Shown: one piece after another, positions 10,671-18,969 of the stretch
Layout of the letters: each line of letters starts with the position of its first letter
How positions within the stretch are numbered: the first letter of the stretch is position 1
DNA from: Giardia muris
Lineage: Eukaryota; Fornicata; Diplomonadida; Hexamitidae
Assembly (NCBI GenBank): GCA_006247105.1
Contig: VDLU01000006.1
Span: 1 to 29,133, forward strand
Direction of reading: 5' to 3'
Length of the DNA: 29,133 nt
Notes under the pieces: generated by a model
Database searches by the model: none
What the model was told of the DNA's origin: nothing
The model's input: only the letters and a program-made list of their open reading frames with translations
Program-made: the position numbers and the translations under genes

Positions 10671-12206
10671 TCATCCAGTGGGCGTTCCAAGGCCCTGGGG
10701 GTGGTTGGTGAGCCTGCCCCCGACAGCAGCGAGGTTCTGGAGGAGGATCCTCTTCTCCTCCTCCACCTCCTCGAGGCGTCTCCGAAGGTCTTTCATGTCA
10801 TGGCCCTCGGTCCTCAATTGGGTAACCTCCTTCTCGAAGACGAGGTTCTGGGCCTTCTGGTCTGAAAGTGCTCTCTTGAGGTCCTCAGTGGTCTTGATGA
10901 GCTGCTCCTGAAGAGTCCCCTTCTCGGTGGTGAGGGAGTTGATGAGGGCTCGGTTCTGGTCAGAGGCCTTCTGGAGGTCCTCGTTCATCTTCGCATGCCT
11001 CTTGGACTCATCGATGGCATTGTCGAGCTGCTGTTTGAGGGAGGAGACTTCTGCAGTTAGCTGATCGATCTGAGCCTTGTCCTGTCGTTCCCTGTCCTCG
11101 AACTGTTCGTGGAGGGCGTCATTCTCTTCGTTGGTCTTGGAGAGTTGGACTTTGAGGGATGATATCTCTTGATTCATCTGGAAGAGCCTCTCCTCTGCTT
11201 CTTCTTGCGCCTTCTTGGAGGAGGATAGTTGCTCCTGGAGAGAAGTGTTCTCTGTGCGTAGGTGGGAGATCTTGTCGTCCTGCTTGAGTGTTGTGCTTTC
11301 CATCTCGGTGAGCTGATTCTTGAGAGAAGTGATCTCCCCCCTCGCCTCAGTAAGACTCTTCTCGGCCTCCTGTGCTCTCTTGTTCAGGGCCTCGTTCAGC
11401 TCGTGATTCTTCTTGGCCTCTTCGTTGGCCTTCTGGAACTGTTGTTTGAGAGAGAAGTTTTCTTGATTAGATTGGGTTAGCCTCCTCTCTTTCTCATCTA
11501 GGGCATTCTTGGAAGAGGAGAGGTCTTTCTTGAGAGACTCGTTTTCAGTGGTGAGTTCGTTGACACGATCCCGGAGCCCAGGTACTTCACTGAGGTTATG
11601 TGGCGGGGGGATTCGCTCTGTGCCCTCGTTCTCGAGGAGCTGACGGACTCGGGTGAAGTTGCCTCCCTTTGAACTATTCTTTGCATGCCATTTGGCCGTG
11701 TGACCTTTGGAGTCCTTCATTCCCTGTTCGCATGGAAGAAGGAGCTCAACAACCTCGGGGTAGTTGAAGTAGGCTGCGAGCATGAGAGCCGTGGTTCCGG
11801 GGTGGAAGGTAACCCTATTATGAGCTGAAGTGAACTTCCATTCCTCTGTCGTCTGCTTCCCGGCCTCAGACAGGAGGAGCCGGACGGAGTCTGTATTGCC
11901 ATTGGAGGCTGCTAGCATCAATGCGGTCCAGCTGTCGCCTTTCTGTTTTCCTACTTCATTCATAAGGAGAGGAATACAGTTGGCGTGGCCATCTCTTGCT
12001 GCATACATCAGTGCGGTCCACCCGTCATTTTCTTGTATCCCAATCTCCTTCTCGAGGAGGGGGATGCAATTGGCATGGCCTCCTCTTACTGCCCACATCA
12101 GGGCCGTCTTGCCATCTTCATCCTGCTTCCCGATCTGATTGAGGTTCCTTTTCACGCCCTCGAGGTCTCCTCTCCCGGCCGCCCTCATCAAACCCGTGAT
12201 GGACAT
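10671..12206 (-). CDS. Ankyrin-repeat protein with long coiled coil (Giardia Protein 21.1-like)
   Basis: This predicted 511-residue protein has ankyrin repeats at roughly residues 1-30, 33-62 (DGKTALMWAVRGGHANCIPL), 65-95, 97-130 and 143-175 (TALMLAAYFNYPEVVELLL). A continuous charged, Leu/Gln/Glu-rich coiled coil follows from about 215 to 495. No signal peptide or membrane segment is visible, so it is likely a cytoplasmic scaffold. Ankyrin-only and ankyrin/coiled-coil proteins form a large Giardia family often called Protein 21.1. Biochemical roles are mostly unknown. The start ATG at 12206 is preceded by an AT-rich tract, as expected for a Giardia gene. The frame is intact, in contrast to the broken copy at the right edge, which shares its ankyrin and coiled-coil sequence. 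The stop is TGA at 10671-10673. Family assignment is strong and function is unknown. Confidence 0.85.
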   Translation of the reverse strand: MSITGLMRAAGRGDLEGVKRNLNQIGKQDEDGKTALMWAVRGGHANCIPLLEKEIGIQENDGWTALMYAARDGHANCIPLLMNEVGKQKGDSWTALMLAASNGNTDSVRLLLSEAGKQTTEEWKFTSAHNRVTFHPGTTALMLAAYFNYPEVVELLLPCEQGMKDSKGHTAKWHAKNSSKGGNFTRVRQLLENEGTERIPPPHNLSEVPGLRDRVNELTTENESLKKDLSSSKNALDEKERRLTQSNQENFSLKQQFQKANEEAKKNHELNEALNKRAQEAEKSLTEARGEITSLKNQLTEMESTTLKQDDKISHLRTENTSLQEQLSSSKKAQEEAEERLFQMNQEISSLKVQLSKTNEENDALHEQFEDRERQDKAQIDQLTAEVSSLKQQLDNAIDESKRHAKMNEDLQKASDQNRALINSLTTEKGTLQEQLIKTTEDLKRALSDQKAQNLVFEKEVTQLRTEGHDMKDLRRRLEEVEEEKRILLQNLAAVGGRLTNHPQGLGTPTG

Positions 12207-12222
12207 TTTTGAACATCAAACA
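12207..12222 (-). promoter_or_regulatory. AT-rich initiator upstream of the ankyrin/coiled-coil gene
   Basis: On the minus strand, TGTTTGATGTTCAAAA abuts the ATG at 12206. Giardia promoters are typically short AT-rich initiators directly at the start codon with almost no 5' UTR. This is the clearest such tract in the right two-thirds of the window. Confidence 0.5.
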
Positions 12223-12429
12223 TCCCCTTCACCAGCCTTCCACTGAGGCCCCCATCCGACACTCCGGGCATCCAACCACTACCAACGGCCTGTCCTGAGG
12301 ACGGGAGGCCCACAGCTCTCCTCGGGGTGCTCTCGTCCCTGGATGAGCTCCCACTGGTCATCAGTCTCCCCTTATAGCCCCCCAACCCCCTGGTGAGGAT
12401 CGGGCCCGTTCCCCTCTCGAGGACGAATG

Positions 12430-13579
12430 GTCTCTGACGAGAGCCGTGCCAGACAGAGAGAGGAGCCCACTGGCTTCCCGGGGACGGGTGCATCGATCTG
12501 GACGCCCCTCTGCTGTCGAGGGGATGCGAGATGGCGGGTCGGCCTTTTGAACCGGAGGAGAGGGAGCTGGGGCTCGGAAACATCCCCCACTCCTTTGATG
12601 GAGACATCGAGAGGGAAGGACGATCTCGATGAGGTCGGGGAGAGGAAGAAGGTGGCCGGACTGCACGGTGTGGCCGCACAGACTGCTTCCTCCTCTCAGA
12701 GGCGAACGAGGAAGGAGTGGACTCCCTCCCGGACCGCTCCCATGCTCCCAACATGCCACGACCACCCCGAGGTCGTCGAGCCCTCCTCCCCACGAGCGAG
12801 GAGTGGAGGACTCCGGGGGGCACGGGAATGGTGGTCTGGGGACAGGAGGCTCCTCAAGAGGGGACAGACCCATCCCCCTCCAGGGAGCCACCGACGTCCT
12901 TGGAGTCCGTCACAACTGGGGACGTCGGGGGAGTCAGGAACACTACACGTGGGCATCGAGACTCATGGGATGCAGCCCTGATGATGGCCGCCTCTCACGG
13001 ACGCCCCCCATCTGTCCGCCTGCTCCTTCCACTCGAGGGGGGGCTGTTCAACAACCGGAAGGAGACGGCCCTGCTGCTTGCACTCCAGGAGGGCCGGGTC
13101 GAGTGCAAGACTCCTGGCGGACGAGGCGGCAGTCCACGAAGGGGACGGAAGAATGCACATCGAGGGGATCCGAAGGCTTGTTCGGGAGTGGCCTGACTCA
13201 CTCTTCAAGGACGTATCGAGCAGTTGCAGATGCCCTGGAGGAGGCGGTCATGCGGAAGGTACGGGAGAGGCTGGAGATGCTCAACCCGCACCACGTCCTT
13301 GCCCTCCTGTCCCCAATCGAGCAGTCGGAGGCCCGGGAGCTCGGAGAGATGGTCTGGTCGGCACTCTTCTGCGAGCCCGGAGCACTGGACGACGCCTTCT
13401 GTGAGGACGAAATGGTTGACGGGTGCGTCGTCTGCCTCTCACGCCAGAAGGACGCGATCCTCCTTCCCTGCCGGCACCTCGTCGTCTGTGCGGACCGGAT
13501 CGAGCACTGCTGTCCGTACTGCCGGGGGAAGGCCGACGAGGCCCTTGTCGTCGAGTATCCTGAGTGGCCGGATGCGTAG
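12430..13579 (+). pseudogene. Ankyrin-RING protein gene, multiply frameshifted
   Basis: Protein 21.1-like ankyrin fragments appear in order but in changing frames. A repeat-like SIWTPLCCRGDARWRVGLL lies near 12500. HPEVVE near 12765 continues one frame over as PHERGVEDSGGH. DAALMMAASHGRPPSVRLLL at about 12970-13035 is followed by LLADEAAVH near 13110 in another frame. A final frame from about 13210 runs to the TAG at 13577. This last part ends in a C3HC4-type RING: CVVC, then LLPCRHLVVC, then CCPYC. RING domains of this kind are E3 ubiquitin ligases. The residue expected to be the next zinc ligand (C in CADC) is R here, which also argues for decay. At least four frameshifts separate the pieces. 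It runs toward the VSP array and ends 95 bp from the stop of unit A. The RING end is certain; the 5' limit is approximate. Confidence 0.7.
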
Positions 13580-13674
13580 CCATATGACCCCCTCTCCGGT
13601 CCATCCAGATGAGCTGGAGGTCTATAATGAGCTCGATGTCACCTCTCGCTCCAGGTCTCCCCTTCACCATTCAC

Positions 13675-15564
13675 TCACTTCCCCCTGCACCCGAACCACC
13701 AACCGAGGAAGCCCCCGAGGCCTCCCAGGACCAGCAGGACGGCAATGACGATCCCCGCAATGGCGCCCCCAGAGAGCCCCGAGGAGGAGGAGGAGGGGAC
13801 GGCACTGCACTTCCCGTCGGTCGGGGCACTCCCGTCCCAGCACGTGATGCAGGCCGAGGCGGAGCACGTCGTGCAGCCACTGGGGCAGGCCGTGCAGTCA
13901 GAGGAGGAGGTGACGGAGGTCGTGTTGTAGTACCCGAGACCGCAGGACGTGCAGGTGGTGGCAGAGGAGCATGCCCCACACCCGGCCGGACAGAGGGTGA
14001 AGACGCCTGAGGTCGTATTGAGAGGGAAGGGGGAGCCACTGGCAGCCTGAGAGCACTGACCATTGGAGGCCGATGAGCACAGCTTGCTCCCGACGGAGCC
14101 CGTGGTCGTGGGATAGCAGCCCCCCTCGAAGAGGAAGTAGGCCGTCGAGCAGTTCTCGCACCTCGTGGCGGTCCCGTCGACAGGAGTCTTCCCGTCGGCC
14201 TTCTTGCAGACGTCGTTGGTGGTCGTCCTCGAGATGGTCGAACTGACCTCGAGGCACGTCCCGTCGATCGGAACGCTTCCCTTCTTGCACTCCTTGCACA
14301 CCAGGGCCTCCCCGACGAGAAGCTGGTTGCTCCTGGCACAGAGGCCCGTCTTGTCCGCATCGAAGGAGGAGAGGCAGGAGGAGTTGGAGAGCATGCATCC
14401 GTTGAGGCAGGACGTGCAGGAGAAGGACGTGGAGTAGGTGCAGGTGTCGCAGTTCGCCTTCCCGTTCGTCGCGTCCCCGCAGAGGTAGAGCTTGGTGTCC
14501 TTGAGGAAGGCGATGGAGGTCGGGGTCGAGCAGGTCCCGTCTGCCGCCCGAGTCGTCATTGCACTGCACAGCTTGTTCCCGGGCTCCTTTGACTGGTTGT
14601 AGCACCCCCCGTTGAAGAGGAAGTGGGTGTTCGAGGACCCACAGGAGTCGCAGACCCCGACCTGGGTGTCCTCTTGGCTCGTCGTGCATGAGCTGGTCGG
14701 ATCGGCCCCCCCTTCCACCTTTATACACCTCCCGTCGACGGGGGCGAGCCCCTTCCCGCACTTACCGCAGAGGACCTCGGACCAGCCCGGGACGGAGAAG
14801 GACTCGAGGCAGATCCCGAGGCTCTTGAGGCTCTCGGGGCTGAAGCAGCCGTCGTGGAAGAAGAGGCTCCCCTCCTTGCAGGCCGTGCACTTCCCGGCGC
14901 TGGAGGCAGGAGTGCAGGAGGAGGCACTGTCCTTGGGGACGCACTTCCCGTCGACGGGGACGTGAGTGGTACCATTGCACTCGAGACACACGAAGCTGGT
15001 CCCGATCTGCATGCAGCTCTTGCAGTTCTCGTCCGATGAGCAGTTGACACAGGAGGTGATCGTTGGTGCCTCGAGGCTCTCCACGACAGGCCCGAACCCG
15101 GAGGCGCACTCCGTGCAGGTCGGCTTGTCGGCGGCGGGGGAGGTGCAGGTCTTGCAGTTGGGAACCCCGTTCGTCTTATCATCACAGGTGTAGAGGCCTG
15201 ATGGGTTGGAGTCGCTCCCCTTCACGAAGATGCCCGTCGCACCACTGGCCCTCTCTGAGCACTTCCCGTTCGATGCCGCCGAGCAGAGAGCAGCGCCCTC
15301 GCCTCCACTGGCCTGGTTGTAGCACCCCCCGTAGAAGAGGAAGTAGGTCCCTGTACATGCCGTGCAGACACCATTGGAACACGTGTTGCTCTCAATAGCC
15401 GAGCTGCACGTCCCGTCGATCGAGGCCTCGGTCGTGGTCGCGCACTCCTTGCAGACCCTCCCCAGCGTCCCGAGGTCGAGGCAGCTCCCCGTCTTGCTGT
15501 CGCCTGATGTCTCTCCTTCCGTGCACGAGAGGACTCTCGCGTTCTTCCCTCCCCCCTTCACCAT
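13675..15564 (-). CDS. VSP unit A: cysteine-rich surface protein, no signal peptide
   Basis: Predicted protein of 629 residues, rich in CxxC motifs, with GGCY motifs after YFLFY or YFLFE. It has a Ser-rich spacer, a membrane segment at about 600-624 (AIAGIVIAVLLVLGGLGG) and a cytoplasmic tail CRGK. This is the architecture of Giardia variant-specific surface proteins, which coat the trophozoite and are exchanged during antigenic variation. The ATG at 15564 is the junction ATG, 4 nt after the TGA of unit B. A run of six G keeps it in frame (MVKGGGKNAR). No hydrophobic signal peptide follows, so the product as written should not enter the secretory pathway. It is nearly identical to unit C, differing at about a dozen residues, and is the last unit of the array. 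I infer a silent or incomplete cassette despite the clean frame. Confidence 0.8.
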   Translation of the reverse strand: MVKGGGKNARVLSCTEGETSGDSKTGSCLDLGTLGRVCKECATTTEASIDGTCSSAIESNTCSNGVCTACTGTYFLFYGGCYNQASGGEGAALCSAASNGKCSERASGATGIFVKGSDSNPSGLYTCDDKTNGVPNCKTCTSPAADKPTCTECASGFGPVVESLEAPTITSCVNCSSDENCKSCMQIGTSFVCLECNGTTHVPVDGKCVPKDSASSCTPASSAGKCTACKEGSLFFHDGCFSPESLKSLGICLESFSVPGWSEVLCGKCGKGLAPVDGRCIKVEGGADPTSSCTTSQEDTQVGVCDSCGSSNTHFLFNGGCYNQSKEPGNKLCSAMTTRAADGTCSTPTSIAFLKDTKLYLCGDATNGKANCDTCTYSTSFSCTSCLNGCMLSNSSCLSSFDADKTGLCARSNQLLVGEALVCKECKKGSVPIDGTCLEVSSTISRTTTNDVCKKADGKTPVDGTATRCENCSTAYFLFEGGCYPTTTGSVGSKLCSSASNGQCSQAASGSPFPLNTTSGVFTLCPAGCGACSSATTCTSCGLGYYNTTSVTSSSDCTACPSGCTTCSASACITCWDGSAPTDGKCSAVPSSSSSGLSGGAIAGIVIAVLLVLGGLGGFLGWWFGCRGK

Positions 15565-15568
15565 TCAC

Positions 15569-17047
15569 TCACTTCCCCCTGCACCCGAACCACCAACCGA
15601 GGAAGCCCCCGAGGCCTCCCAGGACCAGCAGGACGGCGATGACGATCCCCGCAATGGCACCCCCAGAGAGCCCCGAAGAACTGGAGGAGGGGGGAGAGGG
15701 GCAGGTCCCATTGAAGGATGACCCGTCCCAGCAGGTCGTGCAGGCCGTCGTGTTGCATCCCGTGCAGCCCGAGTGGTAGATCGAGCACGCCTTGCAGTCG
15801 GGGGTGGCAGAAGCATTGGTGTTGGCGTTGTAGTACCCGAAGCCGCAGGACGTGCAGGTGACGGCACCGTTCGAGGAGGAGCAGGCCCCGCACCCCGGGA
15901 CCTTCGAGGAGCAGGAGACGATGTTACCATTGTCGAGGTAGAGGCCCGAGGTGGCATTGACAGCTGTGCAGACCCCATTAGAGGCCTTGGTGCAGGCGCT
16001 CTTCCCGACCTCCGTGGAGGCGTTGTAGCAGCCCCCGTTGAGGAGGAAGAAGCTGGATCCACCTGCGTCCTGGCACTTCCCGCACCTCGTGGAGGACGCG
16101 TCGGGGGCGGTTCCGTCCTCCTTCTGGCAGATCTGGGTCGCCCTCGTCACGTTCGTCGAGGCGACCAGAAGGCATTCTCCGTTGATCGGGACGAAGCCCG
16201 GCTTGCACTCGGAGCAGACCGTCGTGTTCCCGACCAGGAACTGCTTCTCCTTCGCACAGACGCCCAGCTCGGCGGCCTTGAAGGTCGAGTAGCATCCCTC
16301 GAGGTAGGGGACGTATCCATTGAGGCAGGACGTGCAGTGTCCGGAGGAGTCGGTGCAGACCTTCTTGGTGGTCTCGTTTGCAAGAACACACCCCCCGTCG
16401 ATCGGGACCTGACCAGTCGGACACTCGGTGCAGACGAGCCCCGGACCGAGGTTGGTGCAGGAGGTGCAGTTCTTGGGACAGGAGTCGCAGGACGTGATGA
16501 CAAGGGAGGAGTTGTAGGTCGGGCCGAAGGAGGGGAGGCAGACCTTGCAGATCTTCTCGTCCGTGTCGCACGTCTTGCAGTTCTGGATGGTACAGGCCTT
16601 GCAGGTCTTGCCAGTCTCTCCAACAAGGCCAAAGCCGGGAAGGCAGGTCTGACAGGTGAAGGTGGTTGAGGACGACTCGTAGGTGCACGTCCCGCAGTTC
16701 TCTTTTCCTCCCGCATCTGTCGAGTTGTCACTGCAGAGGTAGAGCTTACCTCCATTGACGAAGGTGATGGCATCCGTGGCCGCCGCAGTACAAGCACCAC
16801 TGGTGACGGTTGAGCAGAGCTTCTTCCCGACGTCACCCGTCTTGTTGTAGCACCCACCATAGAAGAGGAAGTAGTCCGTTCCTGTTCCACATCCTGTGCA
16901 GACACCATCGGCACAAGTAGCATCCGAGACAGTAGTAGTCGGATTCGCTGCACAAGCCCCATTGATCGGGGCCTGACTCGTGTCACTGCACTTCTTGCAG
17001 AACGTCCCCTCAACCCCCGGGATGGTGAAGGTCGAACCACCCCCGTC
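15569..17047 (-). pseudogene. VSP unit B: open frame without any ATG
   Basis: A 492-codon VSP frame with CxxC motifs, GGCY motifs (FFLLNGGCYN, YFLFYGGCYN), the common membrane anchor and CRGK runs without a stop from 17047 to the TGA at 15569-15571. I find no in-frame ATG anywhere in it. The only upstream in-frame ATG is the junction ATG at 17068, which hits an in-frame TGA at 17048-17050 after six codons. The N-terminal part begins GGGSTFTIPGVEGTFCKKC, shared with D and G. No signal peptide can be read. The frame is otherwise intact, so it looks like a preserved silent cassette rather than random decay. The C-terminal part is closely matched by D. Confidence 0.75.
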
Positions 17048-17068
17048 TCATCCTTCCCCCTTCACCAT
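17022..17068 (-). repeat. Inverted repeat around the B/C junction ATG
   Basis: On the minus strand ATGGTGAAGG (17059-17068), including the junction ATG, is followed 27 nt later by its exact inverse CCTTCACCAT (17022-17031). The 10-bp stem would sequester the ATG. The second arm is inside unit B and encodes FTI of the STFTIPG motif. Confidence 0.7.
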
Positions 17069-17072
17069 TCAC

Positions 17073-18965
17073 TCACTTCCCCCTGCATCCGAACCACCAA
17101 CCGAGGAAGCCCCCGAGGCCTCCCAGCACCAGCAGGACGGCGATGACGATCCCCGCAATGGCACCCCCCGAGAGCCCCGAGGAGCTGGAGGAGGGGACGG
17201 CACTGCACTTCCCGTCGGTCGGGGCACTCCCGTCCCAGCACGTGATGCAGGCCGAGGCGGAGCACGTCGTGCAGCCACTGGGGCAGGCCTTGCAGTCAGA
17301 GGAGGAGGTGACGGAGGTCGTGTTGTAGTACCCGAGACCGCAGGACGTGCAGGTGGTGGCAGAGGAGCATGCCCCACACCCGGCCGGACAGAGGGTGAAG
17401 ACGCCTGAGGTCGTATTGAGAGGGAAGGGGGAGCCACTGGCAGCAGTAGTGCACTGACCATTGGAGGCCGATGAGCACAGCTTGCTCCCGACGGAGCCCG
17501 TGGTCGTGGGATAGCAGCCCCCCTCGAAGAGGAAGTAGGCCGTCGAGCAGTTCTCGCACCTCGTGGCGGTCCCGTCGACAGGAGTCGTCCCGTCGGCCTT
17601 CTTGCAGACGTCGTTGGTGGTCGTCCTCGAGATGGTCGAACTGACCTCGAGGCACGTCCCGTCGATCGGAACGCTTCCCTTCTTGCACTCCTTGCACACC
17701 AGGGCCTCCCCGACGAGAAGCTGGTTGCTCCTGGCACAGAGGCCCGTCTTGTCCGCATCGAAGGAGGAGAGGCAGGAGGAGTTGGAGAGCATGCATCCGT
17801 TGAGGCAGGACGTGCAGGAGAAGGACGTGGAGTAGGTGCAGGTGTCGCAGTTCGCCTTCCCGTTCGTCGCGTCTCCGCAGAGGTAGAGCTTCCCGTCCTT
17901 GAGGAAGGCGATGGAGGTCGAGGTCGAGCAGGTCCCGTCTGCCGCCCGAGTCGTCATTGCACTGCACAGCTTGTTCCCGGGCTCCTTTGACTGGTTGTAG
18001 CACCCCCCGTTGAAGAGGAAGTGGGTGCTCGAGGACCCACAGGAGTTGCAGACCCCGACCTGAGTTCCATCTTGGCTCGTCGTGCATGAGCTGGTCTGAT
18101 CGGCCTTCCCCCCTTCCACCTTTATACACCTCCCGTCGACGGGGGCGAGCCCCTTCCCGCACTTACCGCAGAGGACCTCGGACCAGCCCGGGACGGAGAA
18201 GGACTCGAGGCAGATCCCGAGGCTCTTGAGGCTCTCGGGGCTGAAGCAGCCGTCGTGGAAGAAGAGGCTCCCCTCCTTGCAGGCCGTGCACTTCCCGGCG
18301 CTGGAGGCAGGAGTGCAGGAGGAGGCACTGTCCTTGGGGACGCACTTCCCGTCGACGGGGACGTGAGTGGTACCATTGCACTCGAGACACACGAAGCTGG
18401 TCCCGATCTGCATGCAGCTCTTGCAGTTCTCGTCCGATGAGCAGTTGACACAGGAGGTGATCGTTGGTGCCTCGAGGCTCTCCACGACAGGCCCGAACCC
18501 GGAGGCGCACTCCGTGCAGGTCGGCTTGTCGGCGGCGGGGGAGGTGCAGGTCTTGCAGTTGGGAACCCCGTTCGTCTTATCATCACAGGTGTAGAGGCCT
18601 GATGGGTTGGAGTCGCTCCCCTTCACGAAGATGCCCGTCGCACCACTGGCCCTCTCTGAGCACTTCCCGTTCGATGCCGCCGAGCAGAGAGCAGCGCCCT
18701 CGCCTCCACTGGCCTGGTTGTAGCACCCCCCGTAGAAGAGGAAGTAGGTCCCTGTACATGCCGTGCAGACACCATTGGAACACGTGTTGCTCTCAATAGC
18801 CGAGCTGCACGTCCCGTCGATCGAGGCCTCGGTCGTGGTCGCGCACTCCTTGCAGACCCTCCCCAGCGTCCCGAGGTCGAGGCAGCTCCCCGTCTTGCAG
18901 TCGCCTGATGTCTCTCCTTCCGTGCACGAGAGGACTCTCGCGTTCTTCCCTCCCCCCTTCACCAT
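17073..18965 (-). CDS. VSP unit C: cysteine-rich surface protein, no signal peptide
   Basis: Predicted 630-residue VSP, nearly the twin of unit A. Differences include GDC for GDS near residue 22, a one-residue insertion near the middle (GGKADQTSSC against GGADPTSSC), CTTAASG against CSQAASG, and CKACPSG against CTACPSG. Many changes match other units (F or G), which suggests exchange between them. The start is the junction ATG at 18965, in frame through a six-G run, 4 nt after the TGA of unit D. The membrane segment and CRGK tail are intact. As with A, the N-terminus is polar (MVKGGGKNARVLSC) and lacks a signal peptide, and no AT-rich initiator precedes it because unit D coding sequence lies immediately upstream. 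Confidence 0.8.
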   Translation of the reverse strand: MVKGGGKNARVLSCTEGETSGDCKTGSCLDLGTLGRVCKECATTTEASIDGTCSSAIESNTCSNGVCTACTGTYFLFYGGCYNQASGGEGAALCSAASNGKCSERASGATGIFVKGSDSNPSGLYTCDDKTNGVPNCKTCTSPAADKPTCTECASGFGPVVESLEAPTITSCVNCSSDENCKSCMQIGTSFVCLECNGTTHVPVDGKCVPKDSASSCTPASSAGKCTACKEGSLFFHDGCFSPESLKSLGICLESFSVPGWSEVLCGKCGKGLAPVDGRCIKVEGGKADQTSSCTTSQDGTQVGVCNSCGSSSTHFLFNGGCYNQSKEPGNKLCSAMTTRAADGTCSTSTSIAFLKDGKLYLCGDATNGKANCDTCTYSTSFSCTSCLNGCMLSNSSCLSSFDADKTGLCARSNQLLVGEALVCKECKKGSVPIDGTCLEVSSTISRTTTNDVCKKADGTTPVDGTATRCENCSTAYFLFEGGCYPTTTGSVGSKLCSSASNGQCTTAASGSPFPLNTTSGVFTLCPAGCGACSSATTCTSCGLGYYNTTSVTSSSDCKACPSGCTTCSASACITCWDGSAPTDGKCSAVPSSSSSGLSGGAIAGIVIAVLLVLGGLGGFLGWWFGCRGK

Positions 18966-18969
18966 TCAC

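Noticed and set aside
12207..12235. GGTGAAGGGGA upstream of the ankyrin gene, shared with the VSP junction
   Set aside because: An 11-base match without the neighbouring GTGAAT is too short and purine-rich to separate from chance.
12188..12823. Minus-strand open frame of 211 codons between the ankyrin gene and the RING pseudogene
   Set aside because: It is antisense to the ankyrin-RING pseudogene, rich in Ser/Arg/Pro, and overlaps the start of the intact ankyrin gene.
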